Positions 50,059 through 58,330 of a stretch of DNA of 63,856 nucleotides are shown one piece after another; position 1 is the first letter of the stretch, and every line of letters begins with the position of its first letter. The stretch is from an uncultured Clostridia bacterium (lineage in GTDB: Bacteria; Bacillota; Clostridia; Christensenellales; Borkfalkiaceae). The position numbers and the translations under genes were made by a program. The stretch covers positions 1 through 63,856 of the forward strand of contig CALVMD010000009.1 of assembly GCA_944342025.1 (NCBI GenBank). Reading direction: 5' to 3'. Below the pieces are notes generated by a model. That model made no database searches and had not been told where the DNA came from. It saw nothing but the letters and a program-made list of their open reading frames with translations.

Positions 50059-51417
50059 ATGCAACGGAAAATACGCCTTACTCCGGTGAGGCTGCTGGTC
50101 CTGGGGTATCTTGCCGTCATTCTGATCGGCACGATCCTCCTCATCCTGCCGATCTCGACCAAAGAGATCGGCACGGCTTCGTTTATGGACGCGCTTTTTA
50201 CGACCGTATCCGCCTCGTGCGTGACGGGACTGATCATCCGAGACACGGCCAGCTACTGGTCCACGTTCGGGCAAGTCGTCATTCTCCTGCTCATCCAGAT
50301 CGGCGGGATCGGGTTCATGACCGTCGTGTTTACGATCTGGAAACTCGGCGGCAAAAAAATCGGGCTGAAAGAACGGACATTCATGCAGGAAGCGGTCAGT
50401 GCCCCCACTCTCAGCGGCATGGGAAGGCTTACGACCACCATCCTTTTGGGCACGCTGGCATTCGAGGCGCTCGGCGCATTCGTGCTGTGTTTCCGCTTCG
50501 TCCCCGATCACGGCTGGGGGCCGGGGATATGGATGGCGGTCTTTACTTCGATCTCAGCATTCTGCAACGCAGGTTTTGACCTGATGGGCGACAAAACGGG
50601 AGAATTTTCCTCTCTTACGGCATATTCGGGAGACCCCATCGTCTGTCTGACCGTACCCTTTCTCATCATCATCGGCGGTCTCGGCTTTTTTGTCTGGCAG
50701 GACATCAAAAACAACCGCCATCACGTCAGAAAATACGAAGTACACACCAAGCTCGTACTCATCATGACGGCGGTCCTCGTCATCGTGCCGACCATTATCA
50801 TTATGATCGCGGAAGACGACCTGCCGTGGAAAGAGCGCGTCTTCTCTTCCTTTTTTACGGCGGTCACGCCGAGGACGGCGGGATTCAACGTTCTTCCCCT
50901 GTCGGGCGCGGGCAGCGTAAAATCGGTAACTATCCTTCTCACCATCATACTCATGTTTATCGGCGGTTCGTCCGGCTCTACGGCGGGCGGCGTCAAAACG
51001 AACACGCTCGCCGTCCTCGGCCTTTCTGTCATTTCCCTCATACGAGGCAAGCGCTCGGTCGAATGTTTCGGCAGGCGGCTGGACGAAAACAACGTTAAAA
51101 ACGCGGCACAGTTCGTGACCATCTTTTTAACGCTCATCGTCGTCGGCTCTGTCCTTTTGTGTCTGTTCGAAGAGCACAACGACGCCTTTGCGAACTCCCC
51201 CGTGACCGTCACGGCAGCTGTTTTCGAAGTCGTTTCCGCGCTCGCGACCGTAGGCCTTACGACGGGAATCACCCCCTATCTTACGATCGGCTCGGAGATC
51301 GTGCTGTGCATACTCATGTTTTTAGGGCGCGCGGGCTGCATGACCGTCATGCTCTCTTGGAAAGTTCCGTCTGCTCCCGCTGCGGAACTCCCCATGGAAA
51401 AAGTACGCATCGGATAA
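50059..51417 (+). CDS. ktrB: Potassium uptake channel subunit KtrB/TrkH
   Basis: A 452-aa membrane channel with four pore repeats: SASCVTGLI, SAFCNAGFD, TPRTAGFNVL and SALATVGLTTG carry the selectivity-filter glycines. The start at 50059 is set by GGAG upstream and the family N-terminus; an upstream in-frame extension is not conserved. It forms a K+ (often Na+-dependent) uptake system with the cytoplasmic KtrA encoded 87 nt downstream. The gap holds a small hairpin (CAGCC-GTTT-GGCTG). Confidence 0.93.
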   Translation: MQRKIRLTPVRLLVLGYLAVILIGTILLILPISTKEIGTASFMDALFTTVSASCVTGLIIRDTASYWSTFGQVVILLLIQIGGIGFMTVVFTIWKLGGKKIGLKERTFMQEAVSAPTLSGMGRLTTTILLGTLAFEALGAFVLCFRFVPDHGWGPGIWMAVFTSISAFCNAGFDLMGDKTGEFSSLTAYSGDPIVCLTVPFLIIIGGLGFFVWQDIKNNRHHVRKYEVHTKLVLIMTAVLVIVPTIIIMIAEDDLPWKERVFSSFFTAVTPRTAGFNVLPLSGAGSVKSVTILLTIILMFIGGSSGSTAGGVKTNTLAVLGLSVISLIRGKRSVECFGRRLDENNVKNAAQFVTIFLTLIVVGSVLLCLFEEHNDAFANSPVTVTAAVFEVVSALATVGLTTGITPYLTIGSEIVLCILMFLGRAGCMTVMLSWKVPSAPAAELPMEKVRIG

Positions 51418-51504
51418 AACATTTTACCCTACAAAGCAATATCCGACGCATAACGGCAGCCGTTTGGCTGTAAATCGAAATAAAAAAAGAGGATTTATAT
51501 TTTT

Positions 51505-52149
51505 ATGAAATCTGTACTCATCATCGGCCTGGGAAGGTTCGGCATGTATATGGCAAAAAAATTCACCGAACTCGGAAACCACGTCATGGCGCTGGACACG
51601 GACGAAGAAAAGATCAACGAGATTCTCCCCTACGTGACGAGCGCCCAGATCGGCGACGGCACGAAATCTGCCGTACTCGACTCGATCGGGGTAGACAACT
51701 TCGACATCTGCGTCGTTTGCGTGGGCGAAAATTTCCAGTCTTCGCTGGAAACCACCTCTCTTCTCAAAGAGGCGGGCGCAAAATTCGTGCTTTCGCGTGC
51801 AAGCACCGAGATACAGGCAAAATTTTTGCTCCGAAACGGTGCCGACGAAGTGGTATTCGCCGAAAAAGAGATGGCGGAGAGGCTCGCCGTAAAATACAGC
51901 GCGAATAACATCTTCGACTACATTCAGCTGACCAGCGAATACGCGATCTACGAGATCCCGACACCCAAGAGCTGGGAGGGAAAAACCATCCGCGACAAAG
52001 GCGTGCGCGTAAAATATAACCTAAACATCCTCGCCATCAAGCGGGGCGGAAACCTTATTCCTCTGCCCTCGCCCGATTATATGTTCAACAGCGCGGAACG
52101 GCTCATCGTGATGTGCAAAAAGACGGACATCGACAAGATCGTACACTGA
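51505..52149 (+). CDS. ktrA: Potassium channel regulatory subunit KtrA/TrkA
   Basis: A 214-aa protein. The RCK-N Rossmann domain (SVLIIGLGRFGMYMAKKFTE, then ALDTDEEKINE and TSAQIGDGTKSAVLDSIGVD) binds nucleotide. The RCK-C/TrkA-C domain (EIPTPKSWEGKTIRDKGVRV onward) follows. It forms the cytosolic ring gating KtrB. AGAGGA precedes the ATG. Confidence 0.95.
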   Translation: MKSVLIIGLGRFGMYMAKKFTELGNHVMALDTDEEKINEILPYVTSAQIGDGTKSAVLDSIGVDNFDICVVCVGENFQSSLETTSLLKEAGAKFVLSRASTEIQAKFLLRNGADEVVFAEKEMAERLAVKYSANNIFDYIQLTSEYAIYEIPTPKSWEGKTIRDKGVRVKYNLNILAIKRGGNLIPLPSPDYMFNSAERLIVMCKKTDIDKIVH

Positions 52150-52169
52150 CCGAAGACAGAATTTAACCG

Positions 52170-52201
52170 AAAACGGAGAGGCTGCAGCCTCTCCGTTTTT
52201 T
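52170..52201 (+). terminator. Terminator of ktrBA
   Basis: A palindrome with arms AAAACGGAGAGGCTG and complement, followed by TTTTTTT. Confidence 0.92.
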
Positions 52202-52262
52202 TAATTCTGTCAATCTGAAAATCGGCCGCGCGCCCCTCTTTAGCGGGGCGCGCGGCATAGTG

Positions 52263-53282
52263 TTATGACTTTTTTCCGAAAAGATCTTCATACAGAGTGA
52301 CGTTTTGAAAATCGATCGCGTACTTTCCGCCCTCGATGCCGCGGACGATCTCCACCGTCCTGTCGTTAAATGGCGTGGGGACGCCGCACTTTTTGCCGAA
52401 CGCGCTCACCGTGCCGTTGATGAAATCAATCTCGCATTTTTTACCCTTTTTCAGGTCCTGCAACATGCTCGAAACCAGATTCGCATGCTTTTTCATCGCG
52501 ACGGGGATCAATGCGAACGAAACGGCCTTTTTCAGCCCGCCTTTATAATCGAACAGCTTGTCGATCTTATGCCCCTGCACCGGCTCGATGCGGATACCCG
52601 ACGCCTTGGCGACGTCGATACACTCTTTGATGATGCGCTGGACGACCCTGCGCGATCTTTTGTCTTTCGCCACTTCTCCGAACGTGCCGCCCGTGACGGT
52701 GGAGAGGCCGGAAAAAGCGCTGTTGATGAGAAGTTTGGACCACCTGGCGCCGATAAAGTTCTCTTCGACGGTGACCGTCCCCATGCATTCCAAAAGCTCC
52801 TTTACGTCCTGCAGATGATTGCCCCTGCCGATCGCGCCGAGCGAAAAGGTGAGCGCGGACGGGTCGGACGTAAGTTCCGACACCCCTTCGCCGTGAAAGG
52901 TGGCGCCCCACGCGATGGCGCAGCCGAGCGTCCTGTCTTCTCCGATGATCTCGGCGACGGCGGGTTCGGGCAGACCGTTCTGACAGGTGCAGAGTGCGCC
53001 GTCCTCTTTCAGGTGATCTTTGAGAAACGCGACGATGTGCGGGTTGTCGCGCTGCTTGGTCATGAGCAGGATCACGTCGTACTTTTCCGTCATTTCGGAA
53101 GGCAGGAGCGCGTTTACCTTCTGCACGAAATCCGCCTTTCCGATAATATGCGCTCCCTTTTCGCGCAGAGCCGCCACATGTTTTTCGTTGCGGTTGACAA
53201 GGTCGATCTCGCGTCCCGCCTTGGCGATATAAGCGCCGAGAACCGTACCCATCGCGCCCGCGCCGTAAATTGCACACTTCAT
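52263..53282 (-). CDS. Ketopantoate-reductase-family (PanE/ApbA) oxidoreductase
   Basis: A 339-aa protein. The NADP-binding motif YGAGAMGTVLGAYIAKAG is followed by LLMTKQRDN and CQNGLPEP, and the C-terminal helical domain contains INSAFSGLSTVTGGTFGEV and NGTVSAFGKKCGVPTPFNDR. PanE reduces ketopantoate in pantothenate synthesis, but many paralogues use other 2-keto acids, and no pan genes are nearby, so the specific role is uncertain. Start at 53282 by AAGGAG. The GC palindrome at 52228-52257 may terminate it. Confidence 0.85.
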   Translation of the reverse strand: MKCAIYGAGAMGTVLGAYIAKAGREIDLVNRNEKHVAALREKGAHIIGKADFVQKVNALLPSEMTEKYDVILLMTKQRDNPHIVAFLKDHLKEDGALCTCQNGLPEPAVAEIIGEDRTLGCAIAWGATFHGEGVSELTSDPSALTFSLGAIGRGNHLQDVKELLECMGTVTVEENFIGARWSKLLINSAFSGLSTVTGGTFGEVAKDKRSRRVVQRIIKECIDVAKASGIRIEPVQGHKIDKLFDYKGGLKKAVSFALIPVAMKKHANLVSSMLQDLKKGKKCEIDFINGTVSAFGKKCGVPTPFNDRTVEIVRGIEGGKYAIDFQNVTLYEDLFGKKS

Positions 53283-53307
53283 ACTTCTTTTATTCTCCTT
53301 ATGCGAT

Positions 53308-53344
53308 ATAAAAATCCGCCCGGCGGGCAAAGGCCGCCGGGCGG
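53308..53344 (-). terminator. Terminator of pgi
   Basis: CCGCCCGGCGG and complement surround a 7-nt loop, followed leftward by ATTTTTATA. Confidence 0.85.
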
Positions 53345-53359
53345 GCGATGATCGATTTG

Positions 53360-54787
53360 TTACACGATATACTTTTCTTCCGCCTGCGGCGCGTTGTCAA
53401 GCTCTTCCTTCTTCGCCTCGTAGCCGTGTTTGCCGAGAAGCGCATAAGTTGCCTGCTTGCCCGCCTCGACGCCCGGCTGATTGAAGGTGTCGATGTTGAG
53501 CATCGCACCCGCGTACGCCGTCTGCAGCTCGAACAGATACATGAGCTGACCGAGGGTAAACTCATTGACTTCGGGAATATTGACGGTATAGTTCTGCCTG
53601 CCCGCCTTGGTGAGCGCATAAGCGGTCGCCTTGTTCTCCGCCGTGATGAGTTCGTTCATCGTGTGCCCGCCGAGGAAAGACACGTCGGGGATATCTTCGC
53701 AGCCGTGCGGAATATCCACTACCGTGCGGTAATTTCCGACGGAAAGGAAAGTGACGACCTTATCGAAAGGTCCTTCCGTATACAGCTGAACCTGCGAATG
53801 CTGATCGGTGACGCCCAGCGATTTTACGGGGGTCTGCCCGACATTGCACGGTTTTCCGTCCAGCGTTACGTTCTTTCCGAGGCTTTCCGCCCAAAGCTGG
53901 CAATACCAGTCCGCCATAAGTTTGAGGCTGTCTGCATACGGCATCATGACGCCGACGTTTTTGCCCCTCTGCATCGCCATCACCTGCAAGACCGCACAGG
54001 CAAGAGCGGGATTTTTCGTAACGGAAGGCTTGTTGCACACGCCGTCCATGTAAGCGGCGCCCGCGAGCATCGCCTTGATGTCCAGCCCGAGAACGGCCGC
54101 AGGAAGCAGCCCCACGGGGCAAAGCTCGGAGAATCTGCCGCCCACCCCGTCGGGGATATAGAACGTTTTATAATTGTTCTGTTTGGCAAGTTTGATGAGA
54201 TTGCCTTTGATATGGTCGGTCGTCGCGATGATATTTGCGCTCGCCTTGTCGCCGAGCGCCTTTTTGAGAATGTCGTTGATGATAAGGTACTGCGTCATCG
54301 TCTCGCTGGTCGCGCCCGACTTGGTGATGACGTTGAAGCAGGTCTTTTCCGGTTCGATGACGTCTAAAAGCGCCGCCATCCTTTCGGGATCGACGTTGTC
54401 TTCCACGTAGAATTTCGGGCCCTTCCTCTTGGACGGCGCCAGATCGTTGTAATGCAGGTGACACAGCGCGTTAAACACGGCGATGGGGCCGAGCGCACTG
54501 CCGCCGATGCCCAGCACGACGAAATATTTGAATTTGCGGCGCACTTCTTTCGCGGTGGCGATGATGTCTTCCACGATCTCTTTCTGATTGTACGGCAGTT
54601 CCGTCCAACCCATCATCCCCTTGCCGCGCCCCGCCGCAACGCAGTCGAACGCGTCGGCCGCCGCCTCTTTTTCGCGCGCGAGATCCGCGTCGGTAAACCC
54701 GTCGGCGCCGACAAACTTTTTCATCATATTGTTATAGTCGACGGTCACGCGCATACTGTTGCGCCATTCCTTGTTCCTGAAATTCAT
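53360..54787 (-). CDS. pgi: Glucose-6-phosphate isomerase
   Basis: A 475-aa glycolytic enzyme. VLGIGGSALGPIAVFNAL, ITKSGATSETMTQYLI and GGRFSELCPVGLLPAAVLGL are the sugar-phosphate and catalytic Glu regions, and QPGVEAGKQATYALLG contains the conserved Lys segment. The start at 54787 by GGAGGG; upstream in-frame codons are not family-like. Promoter TTGACA-N17-TACAAT at 54867-54839 (minus). Confidence 0.95.
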   Translation of the reverse strand: MNFRNKEWRNSMRVTVDYNNMMKKFVGADGFTDADLAREKEAAADAFDCVAAGRGKGMMGWTELPYNQKEIVEDIIATAKEVRRKFKYFVVLGIGGSALGPIAVFNALCHLHYNDLAPSKRKGPKFYVEDNVDPERMAALLDVIEPEKTCFNVITKSGATSETMTQYLIINDILKKALGDKASANIIATTDHIKGNLIKLAKQNNYKTFYIPDGVGGRFSELCPVGLLPAAVLGLDIKAMLAGAAYMDGVCNKPSVTKNPALACAVLQVMAMQRGKNVGVMMPYADSLKLMADWYCQLWAESLGKNVTLDGKPCNVGQTPVKSLGVTDQHSQVQLYTEGPFDKVVTFLSVGNYRTVVDIPHGCEDIPDVSFLGGHTMNELITAENKATAYALTKAGRQNYTVNIPEVNEFTLGQLMYLFELQTAYAGAMLNIDTFNQPGVEAGKQATYALLGKHGYEAKKEELDNAPQAEEKYIV

Positions 54788-54838
54788 GCTGATTCCCTCC
54801 GAATTTGTTTGCTTAAAGACAGAATACTGCCTTATTCT

Positions 54839-54867
54839 ATTGTAAAACAAAACGCACCGCCTGTCAA
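54839..54867 (-). promoter_or_regulatory. Promoter of pgi
   Basis: TTGACA (54867-54862), 17 nt, TACAAT (54844-54839), read leftward. Confidence 0.8.
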
Positions 54868-54919
54868 CGGTTCGCGAAAAAAAAGGCTCGTTTTTCGCAA
54901 TTTTCCGCATTTTACTGCG

Positions 54920-54956
54920 AAAAACGCGGAGATTTTTCCGAAAAATGCCCTCCGCG
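54920..54956 (-). terminator. Terminator of the G1P dehydrogenase-epimerase operon
   Basis: Read leftward, CGCGGAG pairs with CTCCGCG, then TTTTT. Confidence 0.7.
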
Positions 54957-54961
54957 CCCGT

Positions 54962-55753
54962 TCAGCCGATTTTATAGATGATCTCGTCGAGGTAATCGCA
55001 CGCTCCTTTCAACTCGCGGTATTCCCCGTAATCGCCCGCATAGACCTCGATGAGTGCCGCCCCGTTAAACCCGGCGTCTTTGAGCCGTCTCAAACATTCT
55101 TCAAAATCGAATATTCCCCTGCCGGGAAGGCAGATTTTTCCGTTTTCGTCCACGTCGGACAGGTGCACGTGCGAAATGCTCCCCTCCATGTCTTTGATAT
55201 ACATCTGATACGGATAGCAGGAAAGGCGCGCCTGTTTCACGTCGAGAACGCCCGAAAGCTGCGGACAGCGCTCTTTCAGCTCGCGGAAGATGCCCGGCTC
55301 GTTATACAGCGCCCAATGCACGTTTTCCAGGCACAGCCGCACCCCGTGCGCACCGCATGCCGCCGCGATCTCGCAAAAGTTCTTACCGAGCTTTCCGTAA
55401 TCGGGCGGGGCGGAATTCTTTTTCAGTCTGGTCGTGCCGTGAAAAGTATACCGTTCCGCGCCGAAGAGGTGTGCCGAACGCATCGCACCGTCCAGGGTGC
55501 GGAAAGCGTCCGCCTTCGCGCGGGGATGCGCGCCGAAAAGCTGCGGTTCAAACTGCGTGTTCAGAAGATGCACCGAATTGACCCGAAGGCTCCCCTTGCG
55601 GGAAAGCAGAAGGCGGGCAAACTCTTCGGTATATTCCGAAAATGTCGTAAGAAAGATCTCCGTGGCCCGCACGCCGAGCCCGTCGAGAACGGCGAGCGCG
55701 TCTTCGTTCATTTCCCGCAGGAAAAGAGACGCCGTAGAAACGCCCGTGTACAT
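54962..55753 (-). CDS. Sugar-phosphate isomerase/epimerase-like TIM-barrel protein
   Basis: A 263-aa xylose-isomerase-like (AP endonuclease family 2) barrel. Metal-site residues appear in RVNSVHLLNTQFEP, RLCLENVHW, SGVLDVKQA, SHVHLSDVD and ALIEVYAGD. Substrates in the family vary widely; none can be named. GAGGAGG precedes the ATG. It starts 11 nt after the glycerol-1-phosphate-dehydrogenase-like gene, so the two are an operon. Confidence 0.85.
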   Translation of the reverse strand: MYTGVSTASLFLREMNEDALAVLDGLGVRATEIFLTTFSEYTEEFARLLLSRKGSLRVNSVHLLNTQFEPQLFGAHPRAKADAFRTLDGAMRSAHLFGAERYTFHGTTRLKKNSAPPDYGKLGKNFCEIAAACGAHGVRLCLENVHWALYNEPGIFRELKERCPQLSGVLDVKQARLSCYPYQMYIKDMEGSISHVHLSDVDENGKICLPGRGIFDFEECLRRLKDAGFNGAALIEVYAGDYGEYRELKGACDYLDEIIYKIG

Positions 55754-55764
55754 TGTGCCCCTCC

Positions 55765-56904
55765 TCAGTAAAACTGTTCCATCAGCTCGTCTGCGGCGTC
55801 CTTCATGAGCCCGTAACGATTGTACAGGGTCATGATGGTAAAGCGGTCGCGGATCTTATAGCAGTTGAACAGCATGTCCCGCACCGTATCGCGCGACACG
55901 CCGATCTCGGAAAAACGGGTCGGGCAGCCGAGGGCGGACAAAACACCCGCCACCCATTCCGGCTCGGGGAGCGATTCCGCAAGCGCCGCAACCGTCTCTT
56001 TGCCCGGAAAATCCTGCGGCACAAAGGCGATGCGCTTGTACATTTTCAGGCTGACCATCGTACCGAGCCCGACTTTGACCCCGTGCAGAGGAATTCTTTC
56101 GCCCCGACGGAGAAAATCCATCTCCAAAAAGTGCGACATATGATGCTCTGCGCCGCTTGCGGGACGCGAATTGCCCGCAATGACCATGGCATAGCCCGAA
56201 ATGAGAAGCGCGCGCAAGAGTGCGTCGATGCCCTCCCTGCCGCATTGCTCGATGCTCGCGATGTTTCCGACACACTTGTCGAGCGCGACGCGCATGAGAG
56301 ACGCCGCCTCTTCGTTGTACGATTCCCCGTTGAGAAAGTGCGACATTTTCCAATCGGTCAGGCAGCAGAATTTGGCGAGGATGTCGCCCGTACCCGCGCC
56401 CGTCATGATCTTCGGCGCACCGCACAGGATGTCGAAATCGATGAGGATGTCCGAAACGGTCTGCGCGTTTTCGGTGATCTTGAATCCCTTTTTGATGAGG
56501 GGCGTCACGCCCGAAGTAAAGCCGTCCATGCTGGCTGCAGTCGCGAGCACGCCGCACTTTTTACCCGCATGAAAGGTCGTGTACTTTGCGATGTCGTTGA
56601 GCGTTCCCGCCCCGACGGCGAGGACATAATCACAACCATCCAGCTTGTCCGACACGAGCGCACACGTCTTTTCGTCCGCGACGGGCTCCTTTTCGGGAAT
56701 GGTGTAAAGGGCAGCGCTCAGACCGTACCCTTTCAGTTTTTCGGCAAACGGAGCGCCGAAGCGGACGGTGTTTTCGTCCGTTAAAACAAGGATGCGACTG
56801 TCCGCCGCAGCCGCGCGGAAAACGGGGTAAAATTCGTCCGAGGCGTACTCCGCGTTGATGCCGTATTCTTTGGATAAACTTACGATGTCGTCATAATTTT
56901 TCAT
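55765..56904 (-). CDS. sn-Glycerol-1-phosphate dehydrogenase-like protein (AraM/EgsA family)
   Basis: A 379-aa iron-alcohol-dehydrogenase-type enzyme. LAVGAGTLNDIAKYTTFHAG, ATAASMDGFTSGVTPLIKKG and the metal histidines in SGAEHHMSHFLEMD and PLHGVKVGLGTMVS match AraM/EgsA, which reduce DHAP to sn-glycerol-1-phosphate. Known in archaea and, as AraM, in B. subtilis for heptaprenylglyceryl-phosphate synthesis. The ATG at 56904 is chosen because it fits the family start and lies six nucleotides after the -10; no ribosome binding site is present and upstream in-frame sequence is not conserved. Cotranscribed with a TIM-barrel epimerase-like gene. Confidence 0.85.
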   Translation of the reverse strand: MKNYDDIVSLSKEYGINAEYASDEFYPVFRAAAADSRILVLTDENTVRFGAPFAEKLKGYGLSAALYTIPEKEPVADEKTCALVSDKLDGCDYVLAVGAGTLNDIAKYTTFHAGKKCGVLATAASMDGFTSGVTPLIKKGFKITENAQTVSDILIDFDILCGAPKIMTGAGTGDILAKFCCLTDWKMSHFLNGESYNEEAASLMRVALDKCVGNIASIEQCGREGIDALLRALLISGYAMVIAGNSRPASGAEHHMSHFLEMDFLRRGERIPLHGVKVGLGTMVSLKMYKRIAFVPQDFPGKETVAALAESLPEPEWVAGVLSALGCPTRFSEIGVSRDTVRDMLFNCYKIRDRFTIMTLYNRYGLMKDAADELMEQFY

Positions 56905-56910
56905 ACGCAG

Positions 56911-56940
56911 ATTGTAGCACAAACAAGGCGGCGCCGTCAA
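56911..56940 (-). promoter_or_regulatory. Promoter of the G1P dehydrogenase operon (leaderless geometry)
   Basis: TTGACG (56940-56935), 18 nt, TACAAT (56916-56911), then six nucleotides to the ATG. Confidence 0.75.
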
Positions 56941-56960
56941 CAAAATCGCATGCCCCGCCG

Positions 56961-56990
56961 TTGACAGTGCCCGCCCCGCCGTGCTATAAT
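56961..56990 (+). promoter_or_regulatory. Promoter of the thioesterase gene
   Basis: TTGACA (56961-56966), 18 nt, TATAAT (56985-56990). Divergent from the G1P dehydrogenase promoter, 20 bp between the -35 boxes. Confidence 0.82.
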
Positions 56991-57012
56991 GAAAGAAAAA
57001 ACGGAGGCCGCC

Positions 57013-57438
57013 ATGCCGTTTGTCCCCTATCGCCATAAAGTGCAGTATTACGAGACGGACACGATGAAGATCGTGCACCATTCCAATTACGTCCGCTGGA
57101 TGGAAGAGGCGCGGGTCGACATGCTCGAACAGATGGGCATCGGCTACGACGTAATGGAAAAAGCGGGGATTTTAAGCCCAGTCCTTTCTGTAAAATGCGA
57201 ATATAAATCGATGACGCGGTTCCCCGATACGGTGGAGATCTGTGTGCGGCTCGTGCGGTACACGTGCGTAAAATTCGAACTTTCCTACCGGATCTGCGAC
57301 GCAAAGACGGGAGAGCTTCGCACCCTTGGCGAAAGTTCGCACTGCTTTATCGACGAGAGCGGCAAACCGATTTCCCTGCGCCGCAAATTTCCCGAATGGG
57401 ACAAAACTTTTTTGTCTTTTGCCGAAAACGAAAAATAA
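57013..57438 (+). CDS. Acyl-CoA thioesterase, 4-hydroxybenzoyl-CoA thioesterase/YbgC family
   Basis: A 141-aa hotdog-fold protein. HKVQYYETDTMKIVHHSNYV followed by RWMEEARVDMLEQMG is the YbgC/FcbC signature with the catalytic Asp in YETD. The ATG at 57013 is chosen because GGAGG lies 5 nt upstream; an ATG at 56989 lies inside the -10 box. Hydrolyses short or aromatic acyl-CoAs; a link to the arylacetyl-CoA genes is possible but they are 23 kb away. Confidence 0.9.
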   Translation: MPFVPYRHKVQYYETDTMKIVHHSNYVRWMEEARVDMLEQMGIGYDVMEKAGILSPVLSVKCEYKSMTRFPDTVEICVRLVRYTCVKFELSYRICDAKTGELRTLGESSHCFIDESGKPISLRRKFPEWDKTFLSFAENEK

Positions 57439-57457
57439 AACAACAAGCGACGCACAA

Positions 57458-57493
57458 AACGCCCCACCGGGAGAAAATCCCCGGCGGGGCGTT
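57458..57493. terminator. Bidirectional terminator
   Basis: AACGCCCC and CCGGG pair with CCCGG and GGGGCGTT between converging genes. Confidence 0.8.
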
Positions 57494-57496
57494 CGT

Positions 57497-58330
57497 TTAT
57501 TGACGACTTTCGGGAAATTGCGCCGAAAAAGAGGACACGAATTCTTTCCCGTTCAGATAGGACAGCGCCCCTTTGAATGTAAAAGAGAGCTTTTTGGCGA
57601 CGAGAATCTGCCGCTTTACGCGGTATTTTTTGTTGAGGTCTTCGTCGCCGTACTTTTCGTCACCCGCCACGGGATGCCCGCAAAACGCCATGTGTGCGCG
57701 GATCTGATGGGTCTTGCCGCTGTGCAGGCGAATACAGACGCGCGCAAGCTCCCCCCTGTTTTCCGCCCCGAAATACTCGGTGACGATCTTTTCCGCTCCC
57801 TCGCGCGGGCGGGAAAATACGGAAACGCGCACCGCGCCCGCATCCTTTTTAAGATATGCCGTGAGAACGGCGGACGGCCGCGAAAAGGGATGAAAGCAGA
57901 CCGCCTCGTAAATTTTTTCCGCGCGGCGTTCGCGGAATGCGGCAAGAAGCGCCTCTTCCGCCGCGGCGTTCTTCGCAAAGCAGATGACGCCCCGCGTGTT
58001 GCGGTCAAGGCGGTGGATAAACCGCGCATCCGTTTTTTCGGAAAGGCAATAAAAGAGCGCCTCCGAATTGACGCCGCCGTATTTATCGGCGACGAAGATA
58101 TTCTCGTCCTCGTACACGGCATCGAAAAACGCGCGGGATTCCTCCTTCGGGGTGGTAAAATAGACGACCTCGTCCCCGGGGGCAAGCATTACGTTTTTGC
58201 CCGTCTTTTGTCCGTTGACGCGGATCTCTCTGTCCCGCAGCAGGCGCGAAAAGGCGAACGAACCCTGCGGATATACGCTGTCTGTGAAGTCTCTGAGCGC
58301 GACACGCTCCCCTGCCGTGAATTTTTTCAC
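57497..58330 (-). CDS. RluA-family pseudouridine synthase with S4 domain
   Basis: A 277-aa protein. The N-terminal S4-like region (SFAFSRLLRDREIRVNGQKT, then GKNVMLAPGDEV) is followed by the catalytic domain (ENIFVADKYGGVNSEALFYC, FIHRLDRNTRGVICFAKNA with the catalytic Asp) and RLHSGKTHQIRAHMAFCGHP. Starts with GTG at 58330, sharing a GTGA overlap with the stop codon in the frame -1 to feoB as sequenced, which supports a tight feoB-rlu operon junction. Confidence 0.88.
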   Translation of the reverse strand: MKKFTAGERVALRDFTDSVYPQGSFAFSRLLRDREIRVNGQKTGKNVMLAPGDEVVYFTTPKEESRAFFDAVYEDENIFVADKYGGVNSEALFYCLSEKTDARFIHRLDRNTRGVICFAKNAAAEEALLAAFRERRAEKIYEAVCFHPFSRPSAVLTAYLKKDAGAVRVSVFSRPREGAEKIVTEYFGAENRGELARVCIRLHSGKTHQIRAHMAFCGHPVAGDEKYGDEDLNKKYRVKRQILVAKKLSFTFKGALSYLNGKEFVSSFSAQFPESRQ

